A stretch of DNA of 64,000 bases from Dryobates pubescens (Eukaryota; Chordata; Aves; Piciformes; Picidae): NCBI RefSeq assembly GCF_014839835.1, contig NC_071646.1, positions 310,001-374,000 on the forward strand, in the 5' to 3' direction. The notes under the pieces were generated by a model. It searched no databases, had not been told where the DNA came from, and saw only the letters and a program-made list of their open reading frames with translations. Numbering within the stretch: position 1 is the first letter of the stretch; each line of letters begins with the position of its first letter. Below, piece after piece: positions 1-12,300 of the stretch. The position numbers and the translations under genes are program-made.

Positions 1-267
1 GCTGAGCACTGCCCTGCTTCAGTGACAGAGGCAGCACCACAGTGCCAGGACAGAGGAGAGTGGCTGCAGACAGGCAGCTCCTCCTCGCTCCTCCCCTGCC
101 TCCCTTCGCCCTCGTGCAAGCTCCTTTCCCATCCCAGCTGTCTCCATGCTGAGGTCAGCAGGCTCCAGGAGGCTGTTCCATGCAGCAGCCACAGGATCAA
201 ACTGGCTGCTGTAGTGCTGGTAGTGGTCTCCACTCCTCCTGAGCAGCTGCAGCCTGCCCCTGCAGCA
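1..267 (-). other. UHRF1BP1: UHRF1BP1 3' UTR, start of
   Basis: Sequence downstream of the UHRF1BP1 stop up to the window edge. No AATAAA is visible on the minus strand, so the poly(A) site probably lies beyond the window. Confidence 0.6.
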
Positions 268-393
268 TCAGAGCTGGAAGAGGGGATTGTACTTCCTGAC
301 CTCCTGCAGCAGGCGAGCCCTGTCCAGGTTGGCTTCTGCAAGGGCCATCTTCAGGGTCTGCAGCTCCCTCTGCAGCTCTGGCACTTCCTTCAG
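268..393 (-). CDS. UHRF1BP1: UHRF1BP1 coding exon 21 and stop
   Basis: Residues 1453-1493, [20 protein letters not shown] then [21 protein letters not shown] at 270-268. This helix with Leu/Glu spacing matches the C-terminal coiled coil of the family. Acceptor TTGTAG. Confidence 0.9.
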   Translation of the reverse strand: MKEVPELQRELQTLKMALAEANLDRARLLQEVRKYNPLFQL

Positions 394-3300
394 CTACAAG
401 CAGAGAAAAGTCAGAGCAGCACTTCCCAAAAGGCAGCAGCAGGGCAGAGCCAACCACTCTGATCTGCTCAAAGGGATGAGCTCCAGTCTGTGCCACAGAG
501 CTCACTGGAATCAAACTGCCCCCTGGTGCCTTGCAGGGGGCAAGGCTGCCCCCAGAGCAGCTAAGCTGATTCTGGCTGAAGAAACCCTTGGCTCTGACCT
601 GCATTCTTAGCAAGGGGTCCTGAGGCACCTCCACAGAGCTGCCCCAAGTAAGGTGCCAGCTGCAAGCAGATTCCTGGCATTCCTATCCCCTGCCTCCATG
701 ACCACAGTGATGCTCTCCTCAGGGAGATGCCCCTGCAGCTCCCTGGCACAGGAACAGTTTTCCTTGGGCTCTCAAATATTTTCACTCAGGAATTCTGCCT
801 CTCTTCCTGTCCAGTAACCCCAGAAAGCAAACCTGAGCTAAGCTGCTGTGCTGCTCCTGGTCAGGGCCCTGTTTCCTGAGATGCTGTGAATGGGGAGAAG
901 AGGAAAGTCTCTGCACTGAGTGGAGAAGGGAAGTGAGGTGATTCAGCAACTGCAGAACGGATTCCAGGGTGCCAGGCCAGTTCCACAGCTGGGCTCCTTA
1001 GCCTGTGTTCTGCACAGCAGGAGCTCAGCCTGCCCAGCACAGCTCCAGGCTGTGGTTTGGAATCTGCAGTTTGTTTTTCAACATAAGCTGGACATGAACT
1101 GCAGGCACAGGGAACTGGAAAGCAAAGAGAGGGCAAACAGCAGAAACTGAGCACCTTGAAGCTCCATGGCAAAAGAGCTCTGTCTGTGGGAACCTCCTGA
1201 CTGCTGCTTTTCATGAATTCACAGACTGGGTTGGGCTGGAAGGGACCTCAGAGATCATCCAGCTCCAAGCCCCTGCCATGGGCAGGGACACCTCCATGGG
1301 ACACCAGCCTGGCCCTGAGCACCTCCAGGGAGGGGACAGCCACAGCCTCCCTGGGCAACCTGTGCCAGAGGCTCTCCACCCTCCCCCTGAAGAATTTCCT
1401 CCTCCTCTCCTGTCTCAATCTGCCCTTTTCTAACACAGAAAAGGACACCTGGGGGGTGGGGGTGAAGCCAATCAGAACAAGCAACAGACTTCAGAAAGGG
1501 AGCAAGAGAGCTTCCCCTGGGCCAGGCAGCCCTGCTCCTCAGAGTGCCTGCAGAGGAGGTGCAGGCTGCTGTGTGCTCTCCCCCCTGCTGCACACCTCCC
1601 CTGCCAGGGCCTGCAAACCAAGACAGAAGACTCCACTGCCCAGCCTGCTGCCAGCCCCAGCTGTGCAGAGCAGGCAGCAGTGACTCACCTGCAGGGCTGC
1701 TGCTGAGACACTCTCCAGAGGAGCCTTTTGCTCCTGAAGAGCTGACACAGGTTCCTCCTGCTTTGGTGAGCCCTGCCCTGGGGGAGCTGCAAAGAAGCAC
1801 AGAAAGCATTCAGGAGGGGACAGTAACAAACACAGCAATAAAAACCTTTCACTTTTAGCCTTTTTTTTCCCCTTTTCCCCTCTTTTTGAGGAGGCAACCA
1901 GCTCCTCTCACTCCCACTGCCAATGGAGGAGCTAAAGGAAGGGCAGAAGCAGCAATCTGTCCTGTATGAGCTGAAGGAAGGATCAGGCATGCATTCAAGC
2001 TGGCAGTTCAGGTATGAACCTGTTCTGCCCCAGGTACCAAGTGTGCTGTGCAAACAAAGCAACAGGAGCAGCAAGAAGCAGGGAGGCAGGAACAGGAGCA
2101 CCCAGAGAGCCCCAGGGCCTGGGTGCTGTGCTGCAGACAGATGCACTCCGTGCCTGCAGCGCAGAGGGAGGCCTGCTCACATCCCAGCCCAGCCACCATC
2201 ATGGCTCAGTTCCAGGCAGAGCACAGCAGCCTCCAGTACAGCCTGGGGGGAGCAGGGCAGAGGACCCCAAACCCCAAGTCTGCTGCTGACCTGTCAGGTA
2301 GAAGACTCCATCGTCCCTGCGCCTCACCACGACGTGGTCCACTGCCAGGGTGACAGGGACAGGGCCAGGGGAGGTTGGGTACAGCTGGGGGCTGTCATCC
2401 TGCAGGACAAACACAGCAGAGATGCACTGGGTGCCAGCTCTGGCAGAGGCTTCTCCCTGCCCCAGCCTGCACAGCAGAGATGGCAGCTGGCCCCCTCCTA
2501 ACCAGCCTGCCCTCACCTCGTGGCTTTCATCTGGAACTCCCTACAGAAGAGGTCAACTATTTCCCACCCCACAGCAGCACAGAGGAGTTCAGCTCTTCCC
2601 CTTGACTGCCAAGCAGCTCAGCAGCAAAGCTGGGGAGAGAACATCAGGCTCCCATTTCTCCACCACCTGATCACTCAACACTTGCACTGCAACTCCTTCA
2701 GCCCTTTTTTAGAAGCAAAGCAGAACAGTGCCAGGCAAACAGGACCTCTGCAGAAGCTTGCAGCAACCCCACAGCATCCCTTCCAAAGAAGGGCCTTGCA
2801 AGCGAGCTCTGCCTGGGCTGCCACGCTGGGGGCAGGCTCTGGTTCCCCACACACCAACCTTCAAGGTGATTTTGGCATCCACAACTTCTATCTCCATGGG
2901 GATCACCTCTGGAACTATTTCATCCTCCAGGAAGGGGCCCAGGTTGGTGAGGAAGGACATGAGGAGCTCTGCAGTGTAGGTGTGGAGCAGCAGCTGCAGG
3001 AAGCCGTTCTGGAGGGCGAGCGGCGAGCGCAGGGCAGCGGCAGGGCCCAGCTCGAAGCGCAGGCACACAGCCGGCTGCCTCCTGCCGGCCTCGGGGGCTG
3101 CAGGCTGCTCCGGCCCCGCAGCTGCAGGACAGAGAGCTCATTGCAGGAGGTGCCAGCCTGAAGCCATCGCCGAGGTGAAGCGAGGCTGCAGGAACTCACA
3201 CCACGGCCGGGCTGCGGCAGCCCCCAGCCCCATCCCTCCCTCTCACCCCCTCGGCACGCCTCGGAACCAGCCCTGGCTCTGCAGACGCAGCAGCTGCCCA

Positions 3301-6300
3301 GGGCAGGCTCCGGGGCGACCTTTCCCTCCCGGCCCGGCACTCCTCGTCCCACATCGCCCTCTCGTGGCCACAGGCGGAGCTGCAGCCGGCGGGAGCGGTC
3401 CCAACGCAGCCCCTGCTGGCGCTGCAGCCGCTGGGTTGTTGTCCCTTTGGCTTTCAGATCATCCAGGTCCAACCCCCTGCCACAGGCAGGGACAGCTCCC
3501 CCCAGCCCAGGCAGGAACGGCTTCAGGGGTTTCCCAGATCACTTCATTCACTCTTCATTTGTTTCATGCCCCCCCAGCTCAAAAGCCCAGCAAGGATCTC
3601 TGGGCCCCACAGCGCTTGGCAGGGCAGGCATCTGGGAAACCCCTGACAGCAAGAAGGGCCCTGACAGTCGTGTTCCCCCCACAAGTCACATTCCACCCTA
3701 CCCACACTGCATGCCACTGCTGCAGTCCAAGCTGCAACGGACTATTCCCTGAGCCCAGCAGACTCCCGTGCCTCACCCAGGTAGCCACGCAGGTACTGCC
3801 ACATGCCAACGTTGCTCAGCTGCTCTGGAGTCACATCCATCACTTGCACAGCCACAGACAAATCATCACCTTGAGCCTCGATCCCACAGCTCACCTCCTT
3901 CATCTTCAGCACCAGGACAGACACCTGGAACAGGCAGAGACAAGTCACTCAGTAAAACAAACATTCCCATGGGATTTGCTTCCAGATTCCCTGGGAGCCA
4001 GAGTGAGGAGAGACAGAACTGACCAGCTGAAGGCTGGGGTCTTCGCTCTGTGAAGTCGAGCTGCTCACTTCAGGAGACACTGCCCCCTCCTCCTCACCCA
4101 CCAAGCTTGCTCTGCTGCCCGTGCCACTGGGGACCTGGGGAAGATGCCCTGAGGGAAGAGGGTCCAGGCTGGGCTCTGAAATGGAAGGAACAACAACTTG
4201 AGCTTGTTCCTTTTCCTGGTTTTCAGCAGCACTCTTCTCAGAATCTGCCTGAGTCTCATGGCCAGCAGCCTGCAGCAGCTCCTCAGGGAAGCCTGAGCCA
4301 CGGAGAGCTGAAGTCAAGCTCAGTGCACCCCAGCTCCAACCAGCCAGAGAATCAGGAAGGATGGAAAAGACCTCCAAGGTCATTGGGTCCAACTATCAAC
4401 CCAGCATTGCCAAGTCCACCAGTAGACCATGGCCTTCAGCACCACATCTACAACTCTGAAAGCCCTCCAGGGATGGGGACTCCACCACTTCTCTGGGCAG
4501 CCTGGGCCAGGGCTTAACCACCGGCCAGCAAAATCCTTCCCAACGCTTCCCTCCACGCCCCGACCCTGCTGCAGGCAGCCGCAGTCCCTGCTCTAGTGCA
4601 GCCCAAGGACTTGATTCCCCCCTGCCCCTAAGGGCAGGAATCTGTCCAAGCCCAGAGAGACACTGGGGGTGAACTGCTCCTGGCCTTCACGAGGCAAGTG
4701 GGCTGCACCCCAGCCCAGCTCGGAGCAGCTGCCCGCGGCGGGAGCCGGCCCCGGCCCCGGCCCCGGCCCCGGCCGGCGCCGCTCACCGGAGTCGGTCAGC
4801 AGCACAAAGCTGTCGCTGCCGTCGCTGTCCACCGAGAGCCCGTCCTCGGCGCCGGCCCCGTCCGCCCAGGGCGCGTCGAAGGAGTGCTGGGATGAGGTCC
4901 TCCTCATGAAGAAACGCATGCGGCCGCCCCCGCCCCCTCCCGGGGTCCCTGCTCCTTCTTCAGCTCTGGGCACAGGGTCCCTGCAAGAACAGAGGCCAAG
5001 GCAAACAGCTTCACCCCCAGGCCAGCTGCAGCAGGGCAGGTCCAGGCTGGCATCAGCAGGGAGCTCTGCACGGTGAGGGTGGGGAGACACCAGAACAGGC
5101 TGCCCAAGCAGGTGGTGGAGGCCACATCCCTGGAGACATTCAAGATCAGACTGGATGTGGCCCTGGGCAGCCTGAGCTAGCTGGGGGTGTCCCTGCTGCC
5201 TGCAGAGGGGTTGGACAGGGAGGGTCCCTTCCAGAATTCTGTGATTGTACTGATTCTGGGCTGGACTCTGAGCACCTGCAAGTCAGACTCTGGTGCACTT
5301 TGACCACCCCCAGGAGATGAAGAGCTCTCTCTCACACCAGTGACATGGCAGGAAGGGGAGCAGCTGGCCTACATTTCCCTCCTGTCCCAGCAGCTTTGCT
5401 GCAGCTAGAGCCACAGGAGGATGTTCACTCACTTGGCTGGGGGCAGGGAGAGCATTTTCTGCATGGTGGAAGTCATCTTCTCCCGGCTCAGGCTCAGAGC
5501 ATCTTTTGTTATAGACATGGCCTCTTTGGTGAGGTCCATGGTCACGTGCAGAGCTTCCTTTGTGGCATCCTTGGTGATGTGCAGGGCACTGGACAAGTCC
5601 ACCTCTAAGCTCTTCAGAGGCATGAGCTCTGCCTGCCCATTGAGAGCGGCGCTTGCCCTGCCCGAGGGCTGTGTGTCTGAGCTGGGGCTAGAAGGGAGGG
5701 CAGGAGGGCTCTGAGGATGGCTGCTGGTCTCTGCTGGCTTCTGTGCAACCAGGGCTTCCACAGCTTCATGTGCTTCCTCTATCAAACCTTTCTCCTCTAC
5801 GCTCTTACTGCACGGAGCTGCACCCAGAGCTCCATCACTTGCCGATCTGGGAAGCCCCTCCAGAGGGACACTACTCACGCTGGTGCCACTGTTCTCTGGG
5901 ACCCCCAGGGGGCTGCACAGTCCCTTCTCTGAACTGGTCTCTGACTTCAGCTCCTTCTCTTCAGCTGCCAGCCCCTCCTTGCTGTCTGAAGGGGACAGCT
6001 CCGAGTCGATCAGGCTGGTTGTGTCCGAGTCAAGGGACCTGGGCTCCAGCACAGGCCCTGGTGCGGGGTTCATGAGCAGGGCCACTTCAGCACTGTGGAG
6101 CACCACACCTACACAAGCAGACATGGGGTCTAAAGGAGAGCCAGTGACCTCCTGGGTATCCTGGGCCAGCTGCTCCTGCAGTGCCTGCAGAACTTCTTTC
6201 ATCCTGAGCAGCACCAGGTACTGGTAGTGGTTGAGCCGCACTCTGACGTGAACATCTGAGGCCACGAGCACATGGACGGCAGCAGAGGCTGCCAGCTCCT

Positions 6301-9300
6301 GCTCATCCACCCCAGCAGCAGCCTCAGATTCTCCCAAGACACCCATTGTCTCGGGCACCTTGTAGATGTTCTTCAGGTCCTGGTCAGTCTTTGACCTCTG
6401 ACACCCGCCCTGCTCTCTGGAAAGGTTCTTGCCCTGGGAGTGATTGCTGAAGCTGGCAGAAGGCTTCATTCTCAACTCGGAGGCAGCCAGCTCCTGCTGC
6501 TTGGCTGTCTGAGCTTGCCCCCATCTCCTGGGGAAGCAGGCCCATAGGGAGAGGGGAAAAGGGTCAATGAAGCTCAGGGCTCTGCCCTTGGAGCTCTCAG
6601 CCCCCTCGAAGTCCAGGGACAGCTCGGTGAAATTCACAGACCAGAGATCCGCAGAGGCAGAGGCTCTGTGCGCAAGCTGGGGAGAGCCTGCAGGCCGCCC
6701 AGGCCTCTCCTCCACCTCGTAGGCGTGGCGCAGGAAGAGGCTGTGGAGCAGGCTGAAGCTGTCCCCAGCCCTGGGGAACCTGCTGTAGCTGGAGTGGAAG
6801 AACTCGGAGCCGGCGAACCTCCGGAAGAGGCTCTGGAGCTGGCGGCAGCCGCAGCCGGGCGCGTGCCGCGTGTTGGTGGCAGCCACCTCCGCCAGGCGGA
6901 CGCAGAGCGCCCGCGGCCGGTCCCGGTGCTCGGCCACCTTCTTCTCCACGGGGATGCTGAGCTGCAGGGGGAGACAGACATTGCAGGTAGAGCAGCGAGG
7001 GTGGAACCTCACAGAGCCCCAACCTGGCCCTTCGCAGGGGAGGTCACCTGTGGAACACACAACCACCTGAGAACTCCTGGTCTGATCTAAAAGCCCAGGA
7101 GCTGATCTAGGCTCAGCTTATCCCTGCCTGAAAACACCTCAGGAAGAGGGATCAGCCAGGAAGGCATTTGGACTGCTTTGACTTTAGGCTCTTTTACCAC
7201 CCATGGCTTAGGCAGCAGCTCAACTTCCAGCATTCACTTTGATCCTTCTCTGCAAGGCCTTGCTGTGTTTTCAGGCCTTTAAACCTCCCCATGACTGCTG
7301 AGAGGGGCAGTCAATGACTAACACCACGAGACACCAGCGCAGCACACAGCACCACTGGGAACAGCACAGTGCCGAAGGCCAGAAAACAACTTGTGCCTCC
7401 CTGAAGCATCAGTTCCCCCCTGAAAGTGTTTGATAAACACTGCCTTGCCCATCCTGGGCTAGGACTCAAGCACTTCCTTTACTGCCCACAGATCAAAACA
7501 GAGCTCAACATAAGAGGTGGACAGAAGAAAGTCTGAGAAGGGGACAGGTTTTGTTGTCCCCTTCCAGACCCCAGCTCCAGCCTGGCAGGGAGGGAGGGAA
7601 GCAGAGCACCTTCAGCCGGAAGCCGTCCAGCCGCACGTCGATGTGCTCATCCTGCTTGCCTGAGTCCTCCAGGTGCCTGTAGATGGCTTTGAACTGCTCC
7701 AAGCTGCGGTACAGATCCAGACAGAAGAGGTTTATCCAGAGCACACTTGCTGTGTCCAAGGTGAGCATCAAGCCATTCAGCTGTACATACAGGTTTGGGC
7801 ATGGAACTGCAATGAAAGGGAGTTGAGACAGATCAGTAACGGCAGAAAAGGAACCTCGGGTGGTCTGCAGCTCAGGGGGACCAAGGTGTGCTGGGACCCA
7901 CAGCAAGTCGTCTGCACAGCACCCTGCAGCCCTGCTCCAGCGCTGACCAGGCAGGCAGAACCCCAAGAGCTGAGCAGACACAGCAGCTCCCTCAGTATAT
8001 CCCTGGATCAGTTCTTTTGCAAGCACAGCTTTGCCTCCACATTTTGCACCACACCACCCCTGACCCCCTCCCAAACAGGAAAGAAAGGCAAACATCAGAA
8101 AACTAAACAAAAATGAAGAGGCAGAGAATGTGTAACAGGGCAACACTCCTGAGGAACTGGGGGCTGAGAAGCTCTGAGAAGCTGCTGACCTTGGTGTATT
8201 ACCTGGAAAGTCCTGATTGTCTGGGAAGTAATACTCTGTGAACTCAATATGGATGGCAGAGACCTGATCAGGGAGCTTGAAGAGCTTCCTGCTACAGGAG
8301 AGCAAGGTGGAAGGTTTCTTGCTTTGCTGCCCAGCTGTAGAAACCTGAAAACAAGAGCATGCAGCTGTGCTGAACCTGGATTGGGGCAAACCAAGTGTCC
8401 CAGTATCCCTGCAGTCTCCCCTGCTCAATCCACCTCCTTCACACATCACACTCTGCTTCCAAGTGAAAACAAAACCTTTTCTACCTGCTAAAACTGTCAG
8501 CTCCTCTCCTTTGAGGGAATTTAGTTCCTTATGTCTCCTGTCACTGCTAGGAAGAGCCAGGACAACTAGAATTAGGTGACTGAACAAACACAGCTGAAAT
8601 CTACTGCAGCTGCCTGCCAGACTAACAGATGCTGCCCAGCCCACTGCAGGGCCTGCTGCTAGTCATGCCCCTGCAGTGCTTGCAGGGTGAAAGGGCACAC
8701 AGCCTGAGCCAGGCTGGTGATGCTCTCTGAGGCAGAGAATGAAGGAAGGCTTAGTGCTCCCCTGTCACAAGCCACATCCTCATGAACTTCTCAAATGCCT
8801 AACTCTTGAGGTAAACTCAGATGTGGACACAGGAGCTCGGTGGTTGACCCTGCAGCTTGCCCTGGCCATGAGCATCAGCAGCAGTTCAGGAGCGGCTGAG
8901 GAGTCTCCCATGCAGCACAGCAGCACTGGCTGCTCTGGCAGCATTCTGCCTGCCCTGGCTGGCAGCAGGTCAGATGAGGCTCCTTGTCCAAAATGAAAGG
9001 CCCCTGTCCAGCCACAGCCCAGATCCCCACCTGGTGAACATCCAAGTCATCCACTCGAACCAGCAGGCAGCTGGAGCGCAGGCGGCTCCAGGGAGGGTGC
9101 CGGAGCCGCGGCAGGCTGCTGGGGGGGGCACAGCCTCTCTCTGAGGCACCCTTCTGAGGGCTCAGCAGAGTATCTGTGGAGATGGAAAAGCAGAACCAGC
9201 TGGGGTTCACTGCCCTCTTCCGCAGTGAGCTTCACCATCAGCACCCACAGGGATGTGCCTGCAGAGCAGGATCAGAGCCCTGGCGTTAGCAGCAGAGGGG

Positions 9301-12300
9301 CACAGCCAGGCAAGGAAAAGTCCTGAGGGAAGAGCCCTGGGGAAGCTGAGGCTGCTCTGCAGCAAGGGAAGGCTTCACCCAGGAGAACCTCCTTCAGCAG
9401 GGGGGTGCATGAGATCATCTCTGGAGCTCCCTTCAAGCCATTCTGTGACTCTGCAGCCAAACTTTCAGTATTTATCCCTTCAAAACTCACTAAGTAATGC
9501 CAGGAAGGGCCCACAGCAGCCTGCCCATGCCTGCAGCATTATTCCAGCGGGATCACCACTTCCCTTTGCCATCATGTTGATGGCTTTTACTGTGCTGTGA
9601 ATTTCTGCACCAACAAACCAGCTGCTGGATCAGCTAGTGCTGGGTGGGACAGAACCCTTCCCACCTCCTGCTTTGCCAGGAGGCTGCTCAGACATCGTTA
9701 CCTGGCTTCCTTCTGAAGGGGGAAGGTGGAGTCCTGGCAAGTGCAGGGTCTGCTTCTTCATACAGCTTCTCAATCTTGCTTTGAAAGTCACTGACCAGCT
9801 TCCTGGCCCACTGTCCCCTCGTCTCCATTGCTTCACTGTACCTCACCCAATGTTTGCAGGCATCTCCTGTGTGAAAGCAAACATCCTGGCTTTGGAAAAC
9901 AGGTTCCTGGATACACAGAACCCTCCTGTGCCCCTCAAAGGTGCCCAGACCTGTGCAGCTCCCCTCTGGTAGCACACCTGGCACCTGCAATCTGCAGCAC
10001 ACTAAGTGCTTGTGGCACAAGTTCAGGCTTCCACACGACAGAACTGGCCCTGCCAGCCAGTGTCCCACATCCAAGTGCTGGGAAGACCAAGGTCACTTCT
10101 CCTTCACTCTTCAATTCACCACAAAGAGATTTTCTCCTGGCACACACCCTGTACCCCCTCCGGACCAACCAGGCAGGTGTGAGAACCAGATCCAGAGCTT
10201 AAGCAACTGGAAAGTTTCAGCTTTATTCTTTACACCTGACACTAACCTGCTCCTCTCTTTGTACTCTGCTCTGCCAGCAGCCTGTCAGGCATCCACTGAC
10301 AGCTGAATATTAGAGTAACCCTTCCTGTGAGGCCCTCTGTGGAGCCTTCCTTCCAGTCCTGCCTGCAGCCATACAGCATCACTGTCCTTCAGATTCTTCT
10401 CTATCCCCCTGCTCATGCTGGGAGGCCACAGGCTGCCTACCTGCTCTGTGGAAGGGGTAATAGTCAAAAGCCATCCTCCTGAAGGTCAGCTGAATGGCAC
10501 CTCCTAGCATCCCATGCTTCAGAGTACCTGTGGAAAACAGAACAAAGGAAGCCATGAACAGCTCTGCAATCCCAGTCTGATCCAGAGTTCACAACAATGT
10601 GGCTTTGATTGTCACCTTGGCCAGGATCATTCAAGAACTTGTCCTAGGCAAAGAAAAGGACAACTCCAAGTGAGAGGCCAACAGTTCCTACTGTAAGAAC
10701 CAGAGCCAGCATCTCAAAGGCAGAAGGCAGGATCCCATCACTTCCCAGGACCCTACCAGTTTCCTCTCCCCACAAGAGCCAGCACTGAGTTTCCAACACC
10801 TGCTGGCAGGGCCAGAGAAATGAAGCCAAGGAAACTGAGCGCAGGAAAAAGTGACAGACCAGATCAAAACCACCTGGAACAGTGCCAGATGTGGGCAGGA
10901 GACTGAGTTTTACCTTTGTAAAGGGAAGATGTCTAAGGACAAACAGTACACCTTGGGTCAGGGCTGTCTGTGCTGGGGGCAGTACATTTGCCTCAGAGCA
11001 GAAAGCACTTGGAGCTGAGCAGGGGGGAGGCAGCAATAACCCAGACACTAATGAGCAAAGCCTCGCTTGAGAAGAACAGGTATGCAGGGAATGGTCAGTG
11101 CAAGGGGGCAAGGAGTCACAGAACCACAGAATGGTTTGGGCTGGAAGGGACCTTCAGGATCAGCCAGCTCCAAACCCCTGCCATGGGCAGAGACCCCTCC
11201 CACCAGCCCAGGCTGCTCAAGGCCTCATCCAGCCTGGCCTGGAACACCTCCAGGGAGGGGGCATCCTGGCAGCCATGCTGTGTCCTGAGCACTGTCAGAG
11301 GCAGTGTGAGCCACCACCCTCCCTGCCACTGCTCAGCACCAGTCTGTTCCTACAGCATATCCTCTGTCACTGCAACTAGGCCACAGGCAGCCGCAGCCCC
11401 TGAGGGACTTGCCCAGGGCTGTCCCCCAGGGACGAGAATGATCTTCCAGCACCAGTTCAGACACAGCACTGATCCCTGCATCAGCCTGAGCAGCAGCTGC
11501 TGGCTCCCCAGGGGCCAATGCCCTGCCAGGGGCCAGTGCCCTCCCCGGGGCCGGGTGTGGGGCGCTGGCCGGTACCGGGGCCCCGCGCGTGGCTGTCGTC
11601 GCAGAGGTGCAGGTCGAGGCGGGAGATGAGCAGGTGGTAGGAGGACTCCTTCATGTCATGCTGCTCAAAGTACTGCCCAATGCTGCTGGGGCTGGCCCCC
11701 AGGGGCTGCGACCAGGACTGCTGGGTGCTGGGGGCAGGTGGTGTGACCTGCAGAGACAGGGGGCAGCTGAGGGGAGGGTGAACAGGACAGGCTGCCGGCT
11801 CGCGCCAGCTCCCAGCCAGGACATGCGCCGGGAGCCAGGGCCGGGTGCCACAGGCAGAGCCAACACCCAAACCCCAGCTGGCTCACCTGGGCAGACTCTG
11901 GTGCCAAACTTTTCCTCTGCTGGGCAGACTTCTCCATGGCCTCACTCAGGGACTCTGCATATTTCATCATTGCTTTCAGCTGGGAGTCTGTCAGCACCCA
12001 GAGCAGGTCATCGAGGAGAAACATCAGCTTAGATGCCACCACATTGCAGTCTTTGGTCTGAAACAGCAAGGAGCCAGGGGCTTCAAGAACTGCAGCCAAA
12101 CCCATGCCTTCTGCAGAACACAGAGGCTGAAGCAGCAGCTGCTGCTCTGACTCTCCTCTGAGAAGCTAACTCAGGGGCTGGACATCCACACAACCTCCTC
12201 TGAGAAGGAGAGCAGCCAGAGCCCTTCCTTGGCAGGAGGCAAACTGCTCACTGCTTGAAAATGCAGAATAAAAGGAGGGCTTAAACTTTTTTTACCACAT

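Larger units (their letters stand above)
4293..5432 (-). other. UHRF1BP1: UHRF1BP1 introns 15 and 14 with CR1 copies
   Basis: The introns flanking exon 15 (4293-4786 and 4981-5432). The first holds a CR1 fragment (4350-4560) and a (GGGGCC)5 run (4745-4774). The second holds a plus-strand CR1 tail (5078-5258). Confidence 0.8.
6962..9030 (-). other. UHRF1BP1: UHRF1BP1 introns 13, 12 and 11
   Basis: Introns 6962-7609, 7807-8202 and 8345-9030. No repeat, RNA gene or extra exon recognised in them. Confidence 0.7.
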
